45,739 bases of DNA from RECO01 sp050485385 (GTDB lineage: Bacteria; Pseudomonadota; Alphaproteobacteria; Geminicoccales; Geminicoccaceae): assembly GCA_050485385.1 (NCBI GenBank), contig JBJHBG010000026.1:1-45739 (forward strand), written 5' to 3'. The notes beneath the pieces are model-generated. The model was given only the letters and a program-made list of their open reading frames with translations. It ran no database searches and had not been told where the DNA came from. Positions 15,785 through 23,441 of this stretch are shown here, in pieces (the stretch's first letter is position 1; every line of letters begins with the position of its first letter). The translations under genes and the position numbers were made by a program.

Positions 15785-16782
15785 CACCGAGACTGGCCCT
15801 CACCATGGGCGATCCGGCGGGCATCGGCGCGGAGCTGTGCCTGAAGCTGCTGGCACGGGCCGACCTCGCCGTCCGCCCGCCGGTGATCGGCGATGCCCCT
15901 TGGTTGGAGCGCACGGCCGCCACTCTCGGCCTCGACGTGCGGGTCCGACCCATCGCCGACGTCGACGCATCGACGCCTGCGCCGGGCGTGGTCGAGGTGG
16001 TGCAGGTGGGAACGCTGCCGCCGAACCTCCGCATAGGCGCGGTGCAGGCGGCGGCCGGGGCCGCGGCCTACGCCTATATCCGCCGCGGCATCGACCGCTG
16101 TCTCGAAGGCCGGCTCGACGGGCTGGTGACGGCGCCGGTCCACAAGGCGGCCTTGGCGGCGGCGGGCGTGCCGTTTCCGGGCCACACCGAGATGCTGGAG
16201 TACCACGCGCGCGTGCCGGCGACGGCGATGATGCTGGCCACACCGAGCCTGCGCGTCGTCCTCGTCACCATCCACGTGGCGGTCCGCCAAGCCCTCGACC
16301 TGATCGACGAAGCGGCCGAGTTGCGGACGATCCGCTTCGCCGACCAGGGGGCACGGGCGTTCGGCATCGCCCGGCCGCGCATCGCCGTTGCCGGGCTCAA
16401 CCCGCATGCCGGCGAGGGCGGCCTGTTCGGCGACGAGGAGGCGCGCATCATCGCCCCCGCCATCGCCCGGGCGCGGGCGGAGGGGTTGGACGCGAGCGGC
16501 CCCTGGCCGGGCGACACGGTGTTCCTTCAGGCCCGCGAGGGGCGCTTCGACGTGGTGGTGGCGCAGTACCACGACCAGGGCCTCATCCCGATCAAGTACC
16601 TGGGCCTCGCCGAAGGGGTGAACGTCACCCTCGGCCTGCCCTTCGTGCGCACCAGCCCCGATCATGGCACCGCCTTCGACATCGCCGGGCGCGGCCTCGC
16701 CGATCCGGCGAGCCTGGAGGCGGCGCTCGGTGTCGCGCGCCGTCTTGCCTCCGCCGCTTCGCCGACGCAGCCTCGGGCGTGA
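15781..16782 (+). CDS. PdxA-family 4-hydroxythreonine-4-phosphate dehydrogenase-like protein
   Basis: A 333-residue PdxA-family enzyme. It opens MTPRLALTMGDPAGIGAEL, as expected, from a TTG start that overlaps the previous stop. Metal ligands are His165 (VTIHVAV), His209 (LNPHAGE) and His264 (QYHDQGLIP), plus the tail TSPDHGTAFDIAG. PdxA makes a pyridoxal-5'-phosphate precursor; the PdxA2 paralogues instead oxidise D-threonate or D-erythronate 4-phosphate, usually beside a DUF1537 kinase. No pdxJ, ksgA or DUF1537 gene is adjacent. Coupling to a YihU-like dehydrogenase favours a catabolic PdxA2-type role, but biosynthetic PdxA is not excluded. It is convergent with the zinc-ribbon gene 15 bases away. 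Confidence 0.87.
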   Translation: MTPRLALTMGDPAGIGAELCLKLLARADLAVRPPVIGDAPWLERTAATLGLDVRVRPIADVDASTPAPGVVEVVQVGTLPPNLRIGAVQAAAGAAAYAYIRRGIDRCLEGRLDGLVTAPVHKAALAAAGVPFPGHTEMLEYHARVPATAMMLATPSLRVVLVTIHVAVRQALDLIDEAAELRTIRFADQGARAFGIARPRIAVAGLNPHAGEGGLFGDEEARIIAPAIARARAEGLDASGPWPGDTVFLQAREGRFDVVVAQYHDQGLIPIKYLGLAEGVNVTLGLPFVRTSPDHGTAFDIAGRGLADPASLEAALGVARRLASAASPTQPRA

Positions 16783-16796
16783 GCCCGACGCGGTGA

Positions 16797-17942
16797 TCAG
16801 CCGCTGAAGCCGGCGGCGACCGCCGCCACGGCGGCGACGCCCAGGGCCACGGCTCCGGCGATCTTCCACGCGCTATAGGGCCGTTCGCCGACCACCTCGC
16901 CCGACCGGCCGTTGACCAGCACGCGGTAGGTGCGGCCGACGAACTCGAGGTCGGCGCGCCAGACCGGCAGCAGCACCAGCTTGTAGGCGCGCCGGTCGTG
17001 ACGCACGTCCATCGCCGAGATCTTCTGCATGTCGCCGCCGATGTCGGCGCGGACGTCACCCTGGATGACGCCGCGCATGATGGCACGGGCGCGTTCGAAG
17101 CCGGTTGCCAGCGAGATCTGATAGCGCTCGCTCTCGAAACCGGCGAGGAAGTCGGTCTGGTAGGGGCGCAGCTCGTGCAGGTCGAACCGCCGGAGCTGAT
17201 CGACCAAGTTTGCAGGCAGGGTCGCGGTCGCGGCGACCAGCACGTCGTCGAAGCTGCGGCGCACGGTGCCGGCGGCCGGCCGCCAGCGCACCTTCGGTAC
17301 CCGCTGCGGCTGCATCGTCCGCCGGCCGTTGATCGTCACCGGCACCAACACGGTCTGGTAGTAGACGTCGCCGCGAAGCCCCTGGTAGCGCGTCTCGGTG
17401 CGGCTGTCGAAAGTGAAGAAGGGCACGTAGCTGCCGTGCAGCACGTCGCGCCCGCGCGCCTTCTTCGCCACGTCCGAGGGGGCGAACCAGAGCTTCTTCA
17501 GCCAGCCGGTAATGCGCTCGCGGGCGTTGGCCTCGCCGATGACGAACGGCAGAAGCGCCCCCGGCCGGACCGCGCCGCCGGGCTCGGCGACCACGGCCGT
17601 GCCGCAGAACGGGCACGGTCCCGCATGCAGGGGAGCCGCGAAGGTGAAGCCGGCACCGCAGCCGGTACAGCGCGGCGCGATCGGGTCGACCGGCGGCGGC
17701 ACCTCCGCATCCTCGGCGAAGGCGGCATCCAGATCGTGCTCGACCACGGTCTCGGCGCTGGCTTTGATCGCGTTGACGTGGCCGCAATAGCTGCAGGCGA
17801 GCTTTTCCGTGCCGGGCGCGAAGGCGAGCACCGCCCCGCAGTTCTCGCAGGCGAAGCGGCCGTCGCGCTCGTCGCTGGTGGCCTCGGCCGGCGGCTCCGG
17901 CTCGGTCGGCCGCACCCCCCAGGGGCCGACCATCGCATCCAC
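16797..17942 (-). CDS. Membrane-anchored double zinc-ribbon protein (YdjG-like)
   Basis: A 381-residue protein. Two zinc ribbons lie at about 32-55 (CENCGAVLAF...CSYCG) and 91-118 (CTGCGAGFTF...CPFCG). A large middle domain has LLPFVIGEANARERITGWLK, the GSYVPFFTFDSRTETRY block and YKLVLLPVWRADLEFVGRTY. A single C-terminal transmembrane helix, KIAGAVALGVAAVAAVAAGF, ends it. Such proteins are often mislabelled primosomal protein N'/TFIIB-like; by layout this resembles Bacillus YdjG of the pspA-ydjGHI locus. GTG 17942 is used because GGAG lies 10 nt upstream; ATG 17933 is the alternative. It is the last gene of the XpaC-TelA-SPFH run and begins 4 bases after the SPFH stop. Confidence 0.82.
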   Translation of the reverse strand: MDAMVGPWGVRPTEPEPPAEATSDERDGRFACENCGAVLAFAPGTEKLACSYCGHVNAIKASAETVVEHDLDAAFAEDAEVPPPVDPIAPRCTGCGAGFTFAAPLHAGPCPFCGTAVVAEPGGAVRPGALLPFVIGEANARERITGWLKKLWFAPSDVAKKARGRDVLHGSYVPFFTFDSRTETRYQGLRGDVYYQTVLVPVTINGRRTMQPQRVPKVRWRPAAGTVRRSFDDVLVAATATLPANLVDQLRRFDLHELRPYQTDFLAGFESERYQISLATGFERARAIMRGVIQGDVRADIGGDMQKISAMDVRHDRRAYKLVLLPVWRADLEFVGRTYRVLVNGRSGEVVGERPYSAWKIAGAVALGVAAVAAVAAGFSG

Positions 17943-17946
17943 GGGC

Positions 17947-19017
17947 TCAGGCTCCGGGTAGGGGCGGCGGCGTCGCCGGCAACAGCGGGCGCAGCTCGGC
18001 CACCTCGCCCGCCGGCTGCCAGCCCGCCATGCCGTCCCGCCAGACCAGCGTCGCCGCGGTCAGCCGGCCGTCGCGGGCGCGCGCCTCCAGTTCGGCCAGG
18101 GGGAACGGCCCTGCCGCAGCACCCGCCTCCGCCACGTGGAAGGCCGGCCCCGCCGGCAGGGGCGGCGGGGCCGGCGGCGTTGCCATCGCCTTCGCCGCCT
18201 CCTGCGCCATGGCGATGCCGGCACCGAGGCCGACGCCGGTCGCCGCGGCACCGCCCGGCTGCCCCAGCGCCTGGCCCGTCTGGTAGGTCATGTAACGCTG
18301 GAGGTCGCCGACGATGCCGGCGGCACTGCGCTGGTCGAGGGCCCGCTCGACCTCGCTCGGCAAGGACACGTTCTCGACCAAGAGCTTGGTCAGCTCCAGG
18401 CCGTAGACCTGGATCTCCGGCGCGATCTTGGCCGTCACGAAGTCGGAGAGCTGGCGGTAGTTGCCGGCGAGGTCGAGGATCGGGATGCCCGACTTGGCGA
18501 CCACGTCGGCGAAGCGGGCGACGATGATATTGCGGATCTGGTTGGAGATTTCCTCGGTGGTGAAGCGGCCGTCGGTGCCGACGATCTCGCGCAGGAACAC
18601 CGCCGGGTCCTGGATGCGCATGACGTAGGTGCCGAAGGCGCGGACACGAATGGGGCCGAATTCCGCATCGCGCATGATGATCGGGTTCTTGGTCCCCCAT
18701 TTGAGGTCCGTGAACCGCCGCATGTTGCAGAAGTAGACTTCCGACTTGAACGGGCTTTGGAAGCCGTGCGGCCAGTTCTGCAAGGTCGAGAGGATCGGCA
18801 GGTTCTGCGTCTGCAGCTCGTACATGCCGGGGCCGAACACGTCGGCAAGCTCGCCCTCGTGGACGAAGATGGCGTTCTGGCCCTCGCGCACGGTGAGCTT
18901 GGCGCCGTACTTGATCTCGTTACCGGGCCGCTGGAAGCGGTAGACGAGCGTGTTCGGGCTGTCGTCGAGCCATTCGATGACGTCGACGAACTCGCCGAAC
19001 AGACGGTTCCAGATCAC
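17947..19017 (-). CDS. SPFH-domain protein with C-terminal GYF_2 domain (YdjI-like)
   Basis: A 356-residue protein. Residues ~1-225 are a YdjI-type SPFH (stomatin/flotillin) domain with VDVIEWLDDSPNTLVYRF, GQNAIFVHEGELADVFGPG, FTDLKWGTKNPIIMRD and IRVRAFGTYVMRI. After a Gly/Ala/Pro linker comes a GYF_2 module (AGPFPLAELEARARDGRLTA...VWRDGMAGWQPAGE, about 292-340), which binds proline-rich peptides. The protein itself ends in a proline-rich tail. SPFH proteins of this class sit on the membrane and recruit partners; YdjI helps recruit PspA. GTG 19017 overlaps the TelA stop (GTGA). No pspA is in the window. Confidence 0.88.
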   Translation of the reverse strand: MIWNRLFGEFVDVIEWLDDSPNTLVYRFQRPGNEIKYGAKLTVREGQNAIFVHEGELADVFGPGMYELQTQNLPILSTLQNWPHGFQSPFKSEVYFCNMRRFTDLKWGTKNPIIMRDAEFGPIRVRAFGTYVMRIQDPAVFLREIVGTDGRFTTEEISNQIRNIIVARFADVVAKSGIPILDLAGNYRQLSDFVTAKIAPEIQVYGLELTKLLVENVSLPSEVERALDQRSAAGIVGDLQRYMTYQTGQALGQPGGAAATGVGLGAGIAMAQEAAKAMATPPAPPPLPAGPAFHVAEAGAAAGPFPLAELEARARDGRLTAATLVWRDGMAGWQPAGEVAELRPLLPATPPPLPGA

Positions 19018-20186
19018 CCCTTCGGCCCCTCCACCGCGGGCTTGCCCCGGATGCGGGCGGAGGCGGCGACCAGCGTCTTCTTCAGCTCGGTCTCCATCTC
19101 GGCAAGCGCCTGCTCCGCCTCGGCGCGCTTCTTCTTGCCCTCGTCGGCGATGGCGAGGCTCTCGTCGATGGTGGCGATGAGCTGCTCGTTCGCCGCCTTC
19201 ACCGCCGCGACGTCGAACACGCCGCGCTCGACCTGCTGGCGTACCTCCCGGTTCGCCTCGCGCAAGGCCTCGGCATTCGACTTCAAGAGCTCGTTGGTGA
19301 AGTCGGTCGCAGCCTTCACCGCCTTCGCCGCCTGGCCCGAGCGGTAGACGGTCACCGCCTGGGCGAGCTGCTGCTTCCACAAGGGGATGGTGTTGGCGAG
19401 GGTCGAGTTGATCTTGGTCACCAGCGACTTGTCGTTCTCCTGCACCAGCCGGACGCTGGGCAGGCTCTGCATGGTGACCTGGCGCGTCAGCAAAAGGTCG
19501 TGGATGCGACGCTCCAGATCGTCCCGCGCACTCCTCAGATCCCGCAATTCCTGCGCCAGCACCACGTCGTCGTTGCCCTCGACCTCGGCCGCCTTCGCCG
19601 GGATCAGCTCCTCGTCCAGCTCCTTCAGCTTGGCGCGGCCGGCGGCGACGTAGACCTCCAGCGTGCGGAAGTAGTCCAGATTGGCGTCGTACAGCTTGTC
19701 GAGGCGGGTGATGTCGGTGAGGAGCTGCGTCTTGTGGCGCTCCAAGCCGTTGGCGGTCTCCTCGATGCGGTCCTTCACCGTCTCGTACTTGTCGAGATAA
19801 CGCTCGACCGGGTTCTTCTGGCCGAACAGACGGCCGAGGAAGCCGGTCCTGGCGCGCGGGTCCAGCCCGGTCACGTCCAACTCGCGCAGGCGGCCGACCA
19901 TGGTGGTCAACATGTCGCCCGCCGGGCCGATGTCCTTGGCGCGCACGTTCTCCAGCATCTGCTCGGACAGCTCGGTGAGCTGCTCCTGCGCCTTGGTGCC
20001 GAAGAAGATGATCGAGTTGGTGTCGCGAACGTCGATCTCGCCCTTCGCCTGCTCGACCTGGGCCGGCACGTCGCCGTCGAGCCGGAGGGTCAAATCCTGA
20101 GTCAGTTCGACGGACAACACCTTCAACTGATCTTCGACCGCGGTCGGTGCCTTGGCCGCGGGCACTTGCGCCGGTTCGTCGCTCAT
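19014..20186 (-). CDS. TelA-family toxic anion resistance protein
   Basis: A 390-residue, highly helical, soluble protein of the TelA/KlaA family (toxic anion resistance; YceH in Bacillus). Family blocks include VRDTNSIIFFGTKAQEQLTE, ARTGFLGRLFGQKNPVERYL, LDKLYDANLDYFRTLEVYV and KSLVTKINSTLANTIPLWKQ. Long coiled-coil segments run through the centre (about 110-260). TelA proteins are linked to tellurite and cell-envelope-antimicrobial tolerance, with unknown biochemistry. ATG 20186 lies 24 bases after the XpaC stop, and its stop overlaps the SPFH start, so all are in one operon. Confidence 0.92.
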   Translation of the reverse strand: MSDEPAQVPAAKAPTAVEDQLKVLSVELTQDLTLRLDGDVPAQVEQAKGEIDVRDTNSIIFFGTKAQEQLTELSEQMLENVRAKDIGPAGDMLTTMVGRLRELDVTGLDPRARTGFLGRLFGQKNPVERYLDKYETVKDRIEETANGLERHKTQLLTDITRLDKLYDANLDYFRTLEVYVAAGRAKLKELDEELIPAKAAEVEGNDDVVLAQELRDLRSARDDLERRIHDLLLTRQVTMQSLPSVRLVQENDKSLVTKINSTLANTIPLWKQQLAQAVTVYRSGQAAKAVKAATDFTNELLKSNAEALREANREVRQQVERGVFDVAAVKAANEQLIATIDESLAIADEGKKKRAEAEQALAEMETELKKTLVAASARIRGKPAVEGPKG

Positions 20187-20210
20187 CCTCGTCCCCTCCC
20201 AAGCGCCTGT

Positions 20211-21092
20211 CTAGCCGACGCCTTCCCTGTTCAGTTGCGTCTCCAGCACCTCGATCGCCACCTCCAGATCGAGCGCCTCGTCCTTCCTCAGATGCTCGAG
20301 CTGCTGCTCGAACACGGTCTCGATCGTGCCGAGCACGTCGGCGAAGTTCCGGGCGAGAGCCGTGTCGGCGAAGTCGCGCTCGCGCTTGGCGTAGGCCTCT
20401 ACCACGTTGCGCGTGCCGTCGAGATAGGTGACGAGGAAGCGCCGGGCGCGGGAGAGGTCCTTCGGGTCGCGCTCCAACTCGTCCAGCACGGCATGGGCGC
20501 GTTGCAGAATGCGGTCGATGCGCCGCTTCAACTCCTTGTTCTGCAGGGTCGCGGCATGGCGGCGGATGTCGTCGAGCTTCGCTTCGGCCTCGCGGATGGC
20601 AGCCATCACCTGCTCCGCCCGCACGCCGGCCCTCGCCGCGATCGCGGCGTCGGGCCGCTTGGCCGCGGTCGGGTCGAGACCGTAGACCGCAACGCAAGCG
20701 CCGCCACCGAGCAGGCCGAAGACGAGGCTCCAGCCGAGGCCGTAGCGGGTGGCCAAGAGGCCGACGAGGAAGAAGCCGAGACCCAGCGTCACGGCACCGG
20801 CGAGGCGGAACGGCAGGGGCGCCGACGCGAAGCGCTGCGCGTCGTAGTCCTGGCTTGCCTCGACGCCGCGGCGAACGAGTTCGCCTGCGAGCATCACCAG
20901 GCCGGTGCCGGCCAACAGGCCGACGAGCTTCCAGGGCGCGCCCCACATGGCGTAGCCGACCGAGACGAGGATCGGCGGGACGAAGACCATCGGCAGGAGG
21001 CGGAGGCCCCAGACCCGCACCCGGCGCGGCCGCTCGGCGGAGCCGACGCGCGAGCCGACGCGGCGGGCGAAAGGACCGGTGTCGTCGGTCAT
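20211..21092 (-). CDS. XpaC-like membrane protein (PF10112 family)
   Basis: A 293-residue protein named for 5-bromo-4-chloroindolyl phosphate hydrolysis. The N-terminal half has about four transmembrane helices (LRLLPMVFVPPILVSVGYAM; LVGLLAGTGLVMLAGELV; LAGAVTLGLGFFLVGLLA; WSLVFGLLGGGACVAVYGL). The C-terminal half is cytosolic and helical (EQVMAAIREAEAKLDDIRRH, RRFLVTYLDGTRNVVEAYAK, LGTIETVFEQQLEHLRKDEA). xpaC is classically next to telA, as here. Its ATG overlaps the stop of a 29-codon upstream gene (ATGA). The enzymatic name is historical, and a membrane scaffold role with TelA is more likely. Confidence 0.87.
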   Translation of the reverse strand: MTDDTGPFARRVGSRVGSAERPRRVRVWGLRLLPMVFVPPILVSVGYAMWGAPWKLVGLLAGTGLVMLAGELVRRGVEASQDYDAQRFASAPLPFRLAGAVTLGLGFFLVGLLATRYGLGWSLVFGLLGGGACVAVYGLDPTAAKRPDAAIAARAGVRAEQVMAAIREAEAKLDDIRRHAATLQNKELKRRIDRILQRAHAVLDELERDPKDLSRARRFLVTYLDGTRNVVEAYAKRERDFADTALARNFADVLGTIETVFEQQLEHLRKDEALDLEVAIEVLETQLNREGVG

Positions 21093-21178
21093 GGGAAGAG
21101 TGCCGCCCCGGCCAGGGCCAGCGCCACCAGCCACAGAACCCAAGCGCCCAAGAACGTTCGCAGCCCGAACGGCGGCAT
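21089..21178 (-). CDS. 29-residue single-helix membrane peptide upstream of xpaC
   Basis: A 30-codon gene: ATG at 21178, TGA at 21089-21091, the stop overlapping the xpaC ATG (ATGA). The peptide begins MPPFGLRTFLGAWVLW and continues as one hydrophobic helix ending ALFP, with a single Arg on its N-terminal side. A G-rich GGGGGGAG element lies just before the ATG. It sits in the 107-base space between the aminotransferase stop (21200) and xpaC. I know no family. The overlap, membrane helix and purine-rich leader argue for a real coupled micro-gene. Confidence 0.55.
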   Translation of the reverse strand: MPPFGLRTFLGAWVLWLVALALAGAALFP

Positions 21179-21199
21179 CGCTCCCCCCCAGCAAGGCCC

Positions 21200-22597
21200 T
21201 CAGCGGGCCGAGGACGCCGCCAAGGGTACCGTGCTGGCGGGCGGCTGCAACTCCCGCTCCAAGGAATCGAGCACGACGGCGATGCGGTGCACCAGTTCGT
21301 CGACCTCGGCCTCCTCGATGACCAGCGGCGGTGCCAAGACCAAGGTGTCGCCGACCGCCCGCGCGACGAGGTCGTGGGCGAAGCACAGATCGCGGCAGCG
21401 GGTGCCGACCGTGCCGTCGCCCGCGAAGCGACGGCGGCTCGGCTTGTCGGCGACCAGTTCGATCGCCGCGATCAGGCCAAAGGAGCGCACCTCGCCGACC
21501 AGGGGATGATCGGCGAGCGGACGCAGCGCCTGGGCGAAATAGGGGCCGATGTGGTCGCGCGCGCGCTCGACCAGGCCCTCGCGCTGCATGATGTCGAGAT
21601 TGGCGAGCGCCACGGCGCAGGCCACCGGATGGCCCGAGTGAGTGAAGCCGTGGAAGAACTCGCCGCCGGCCATGAAGGCGTCGCGCAGCCGCGCGTTCAC
21701 CATGACCGCCGACAACGGCTGGTAGCCCGAGGTGATGGCCTTGGCGACGGTCACGACGTCCGGGGTGAAGCCGAAGGCGTCGCAGCCGAACCAATGGCCG
21801 AGCCGGCCGAAACCGGTGATGACCTCGTCGGCGTGGAGAAGCACGTCGTGGCGCCGGCAGATCGCCTCGACGGCGGGCCAGTAGCTGGCGGGCGGGATGC
21901 GCACGCCGCCGGCCCCCATCACCGGCTCGCCGACCACCGCAGCCACGCGGTCGGGGCCGATCTCCAGGATCGCATCCTCGATCGCCTGGGCCGCCCGCAG
22001 GCCGAAGGCGTCGTCGTCCTCCCCCGGCTCCGCGTGGCCGAAGGCGTAGGGCGGCATGACGTGATGGAATCCGGGCAGCGGCACGTGAAGCTGGCCGTGC
22101 ATCGGCGCCATCCCGCCCATCGAGGCGCCGGCGATGGTCGAGCCGTGATAGGCGGTCCGGCGGGCGATGATCGCCTGCTTCTCGGGTTTGCCCTGAAGTG
22201 CCCAGAAATGGCGGATCAGGCGGATCGCCGTGTCGTTCGCCTCCGAGCCGGAGGACGCGAACATCACGTCGGAGAAGCCGGGCGGCGCCAGGGCCACGAG
22301 GTTGGCCGCGAGCTGTACCGCCGGCGCATTGGTCGTCTTGAAGAAGCTGTTGTAGTAGGGGAGTTGCTGCATCTGCCGGTAGGCAGCCTCGGCCAACTCG
22401 TCGCGGCCGTAGCCCACGTTGACGCACCACAGCCCGGACATGCCGTCCAGGATACGGCGACCGTCGCTGTCCGTGATCCATACCCCATCGCCGCCGACCA
22501 CGATGCGGCTGCCCTCGCGGCGCAGGCTCGCATGGTCGGTGAAAGGATGCAGATGATGGGCGGCGTCGAGCCGTTGCAGACCGGCGGTTTCGATCAT
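21200..22597 (-). CDS. Class-III PLP aminotransferase (omega-amino acid:pyruvate type)
   Basis: A 465-residue aminotransferase of the ornithine/omega-transaminase group. It shows HHLHPFTDHASL near the start, ASSGSEANDTAIRLIRHF (phosphate-binding loop), AYHGSTIAGASMGG, the Asp in LLHADEVITGFGRLG and the PLP lysine in VTVAKAITSGYQPLSA. This pattern matches bacterial beta-alanine, taurine or putrescine:pyruvate transaminases; the exact amine donor is unknown. ATG 22597 is preceded by GGGAAC. It heads the minus-strand run that continues 21 bases later into the 29-residue peptide, XpaC and TelA, and is divergent from the nitroreductase. Confidence 0.92.
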   Translation of the reverse strand: MIETAGLQRLDAAHHLHPFTDHASLRREGSRIVVGGDGVWITDSDGRRILDGMSGLWCVNVGYGRDELAEAAYRQMQQLPYYNSFFKTTNAPAVQLAANLVALAPPGFSDVMFASSGSEANDTAIRLIRHFWALQGKPEKQAIIARRTAYHGSTIAGASMGGMAPMHGQLHVPLPGFHHVMPPYAFGHAEPGEDDDAFGLRAAQAIEDAILEIGPDRVAAVVGEPVMGAGGVRIPPASYWPAVEAICRRHDVLLHADEVITGFGRLGHWFGCDAFGFTPDVVTVAKAITSGYQPLSAVMVNARLRDAFMAGGEFFHGFTHSGHPVACAVALANLDIMQREGLVERARDHIGPYFAQALRPLADHPLVGEVRSFGLIAAIELVADKPSRRRFAGDGTVGTRCRDLCFAHDLVARAVGDTLVLAPPLVIEEAEVDELVHRIAVVLDSLERELQPPASTVPLAASSAR

Positions 22598-22741
22598 GTC
22601 CGATGTTCCCGCTCGTCCCCCTCGTTGGCCAGTAGTGACGGCGCCGTCGGCCGGGAGCAAGTGTCGCAGCGTCGCGGTGACGCCGCACTTGACCTCGACC
22701 GAAGGCGAGGCGACATGCGAAGCGCCCGTTGGGAGACGACC

Positions 22742-23371
22742 ATGGACCTCACACCCGACCGCCCCCTTCTGCCGGCCCTGGGCGAAGCGCTGCCGGCGGC
22801 ACCCGGCTCCGCCGAAGCCCTGCGCTTCCTGGCGCGACGCCGATCCTTGCCGGTGCGTGCGCAGGGCGAGCCGGGGCCGAGTGCGGAGGAGGTGGACCTG
22901 ATGCTCGCCGTGGGCCTGCGCGTGCCCGACCACGGCAAGCTGGAGCCCTGGCGGCTGCTGGTGCTTCGGGGCGAGGCCCGCCATCGCATCGGCGCCGTCG
23001 TTGCGGAGGCGTTCGCGAAACGCCAGCCCGACGCCAACGCGGCCAGCCTGCAAGCGGAGCGGCAGCGGCTCGCCCGTGCCCCCCTGGTCGTTGCCGTGAT
23101 CGCGTCGCCGGTGGCGAGCGCCAAGATCCCCGAATGGGAGCAGCTTCTCTCGGTCGGCGCGCTCTGCCACCAGCTTCTGTTGACCGCGAACGCCATGGGC
23201 TACGCCGCGCAATGGCTGACCGAGTGGTACGCCTACGACGCGGACGTGGCCACGGCGCTCGGCTGCCGTGCGGGCGAGCGCATCGCCGGCTTCGTCCACG
23301 TCGGCACGCCGACCGGCCCGGCGGAGGAGCGTGTGCGGCCGGACCCGTTGCGGAAGATCGCCCACCTCTGA
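22742..23371 (+). CDS. Nitroreductase-family protein, YdjA-like
   Basis: A 209-residue FMN-dependent nitroreductase-fold protein. It has FLARRRSLPVRAQGEPGPSA (FMN phosphate region), MLAVGLRVPDHGKLEPWRLL and GALCHQLLLTANAMGYAAQW, the last typical of the short YdjA/TdsD-like branch. It uses NAD(P)H to reduce nitro compounds or quinones, with unknown natural substrate. ATG 22742 has GGGAG 6-7 nt upstream. It is divergent from the class-III aminotransferase across 144 bp and 70 bp upstream of the AI-2E-family gene. Confidence 0.9.
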   Translation: MDLTPDRPLLPALGEALPAAPGSAEALRFLARRRSLPVRAQGEPGPSAEEVDLMLAVGLRVPDHGKLEPWRLLVLRGEARHRIGAVVAEAFAKRQPDANAASLQAERQRLARAPLVVAVIASPVASAKIPEWEQLLSVGALCHQLLLTANAMGYAAQWLTEWYAYDADVATALGCRAGERIAGFVHVGTPTGPAEERVRPDPLRKIAHL

Positions 23372-23441
23372 CGGCGGAGCCGTGGCGTTCCGCCCTCGGC
23401 TGCGCCATAGCTGACGGGCACGGCGTCAGGGGAAGGTCGAG

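Noticed and set aside
16797..17942. Primosomal protein N' (PriA) identity for the zinc-ribbon protein
   Set aside because: There are no helicase motifs; only the zinc ribbons resemble PriA, and the C-terminal membrane helix argues against it.
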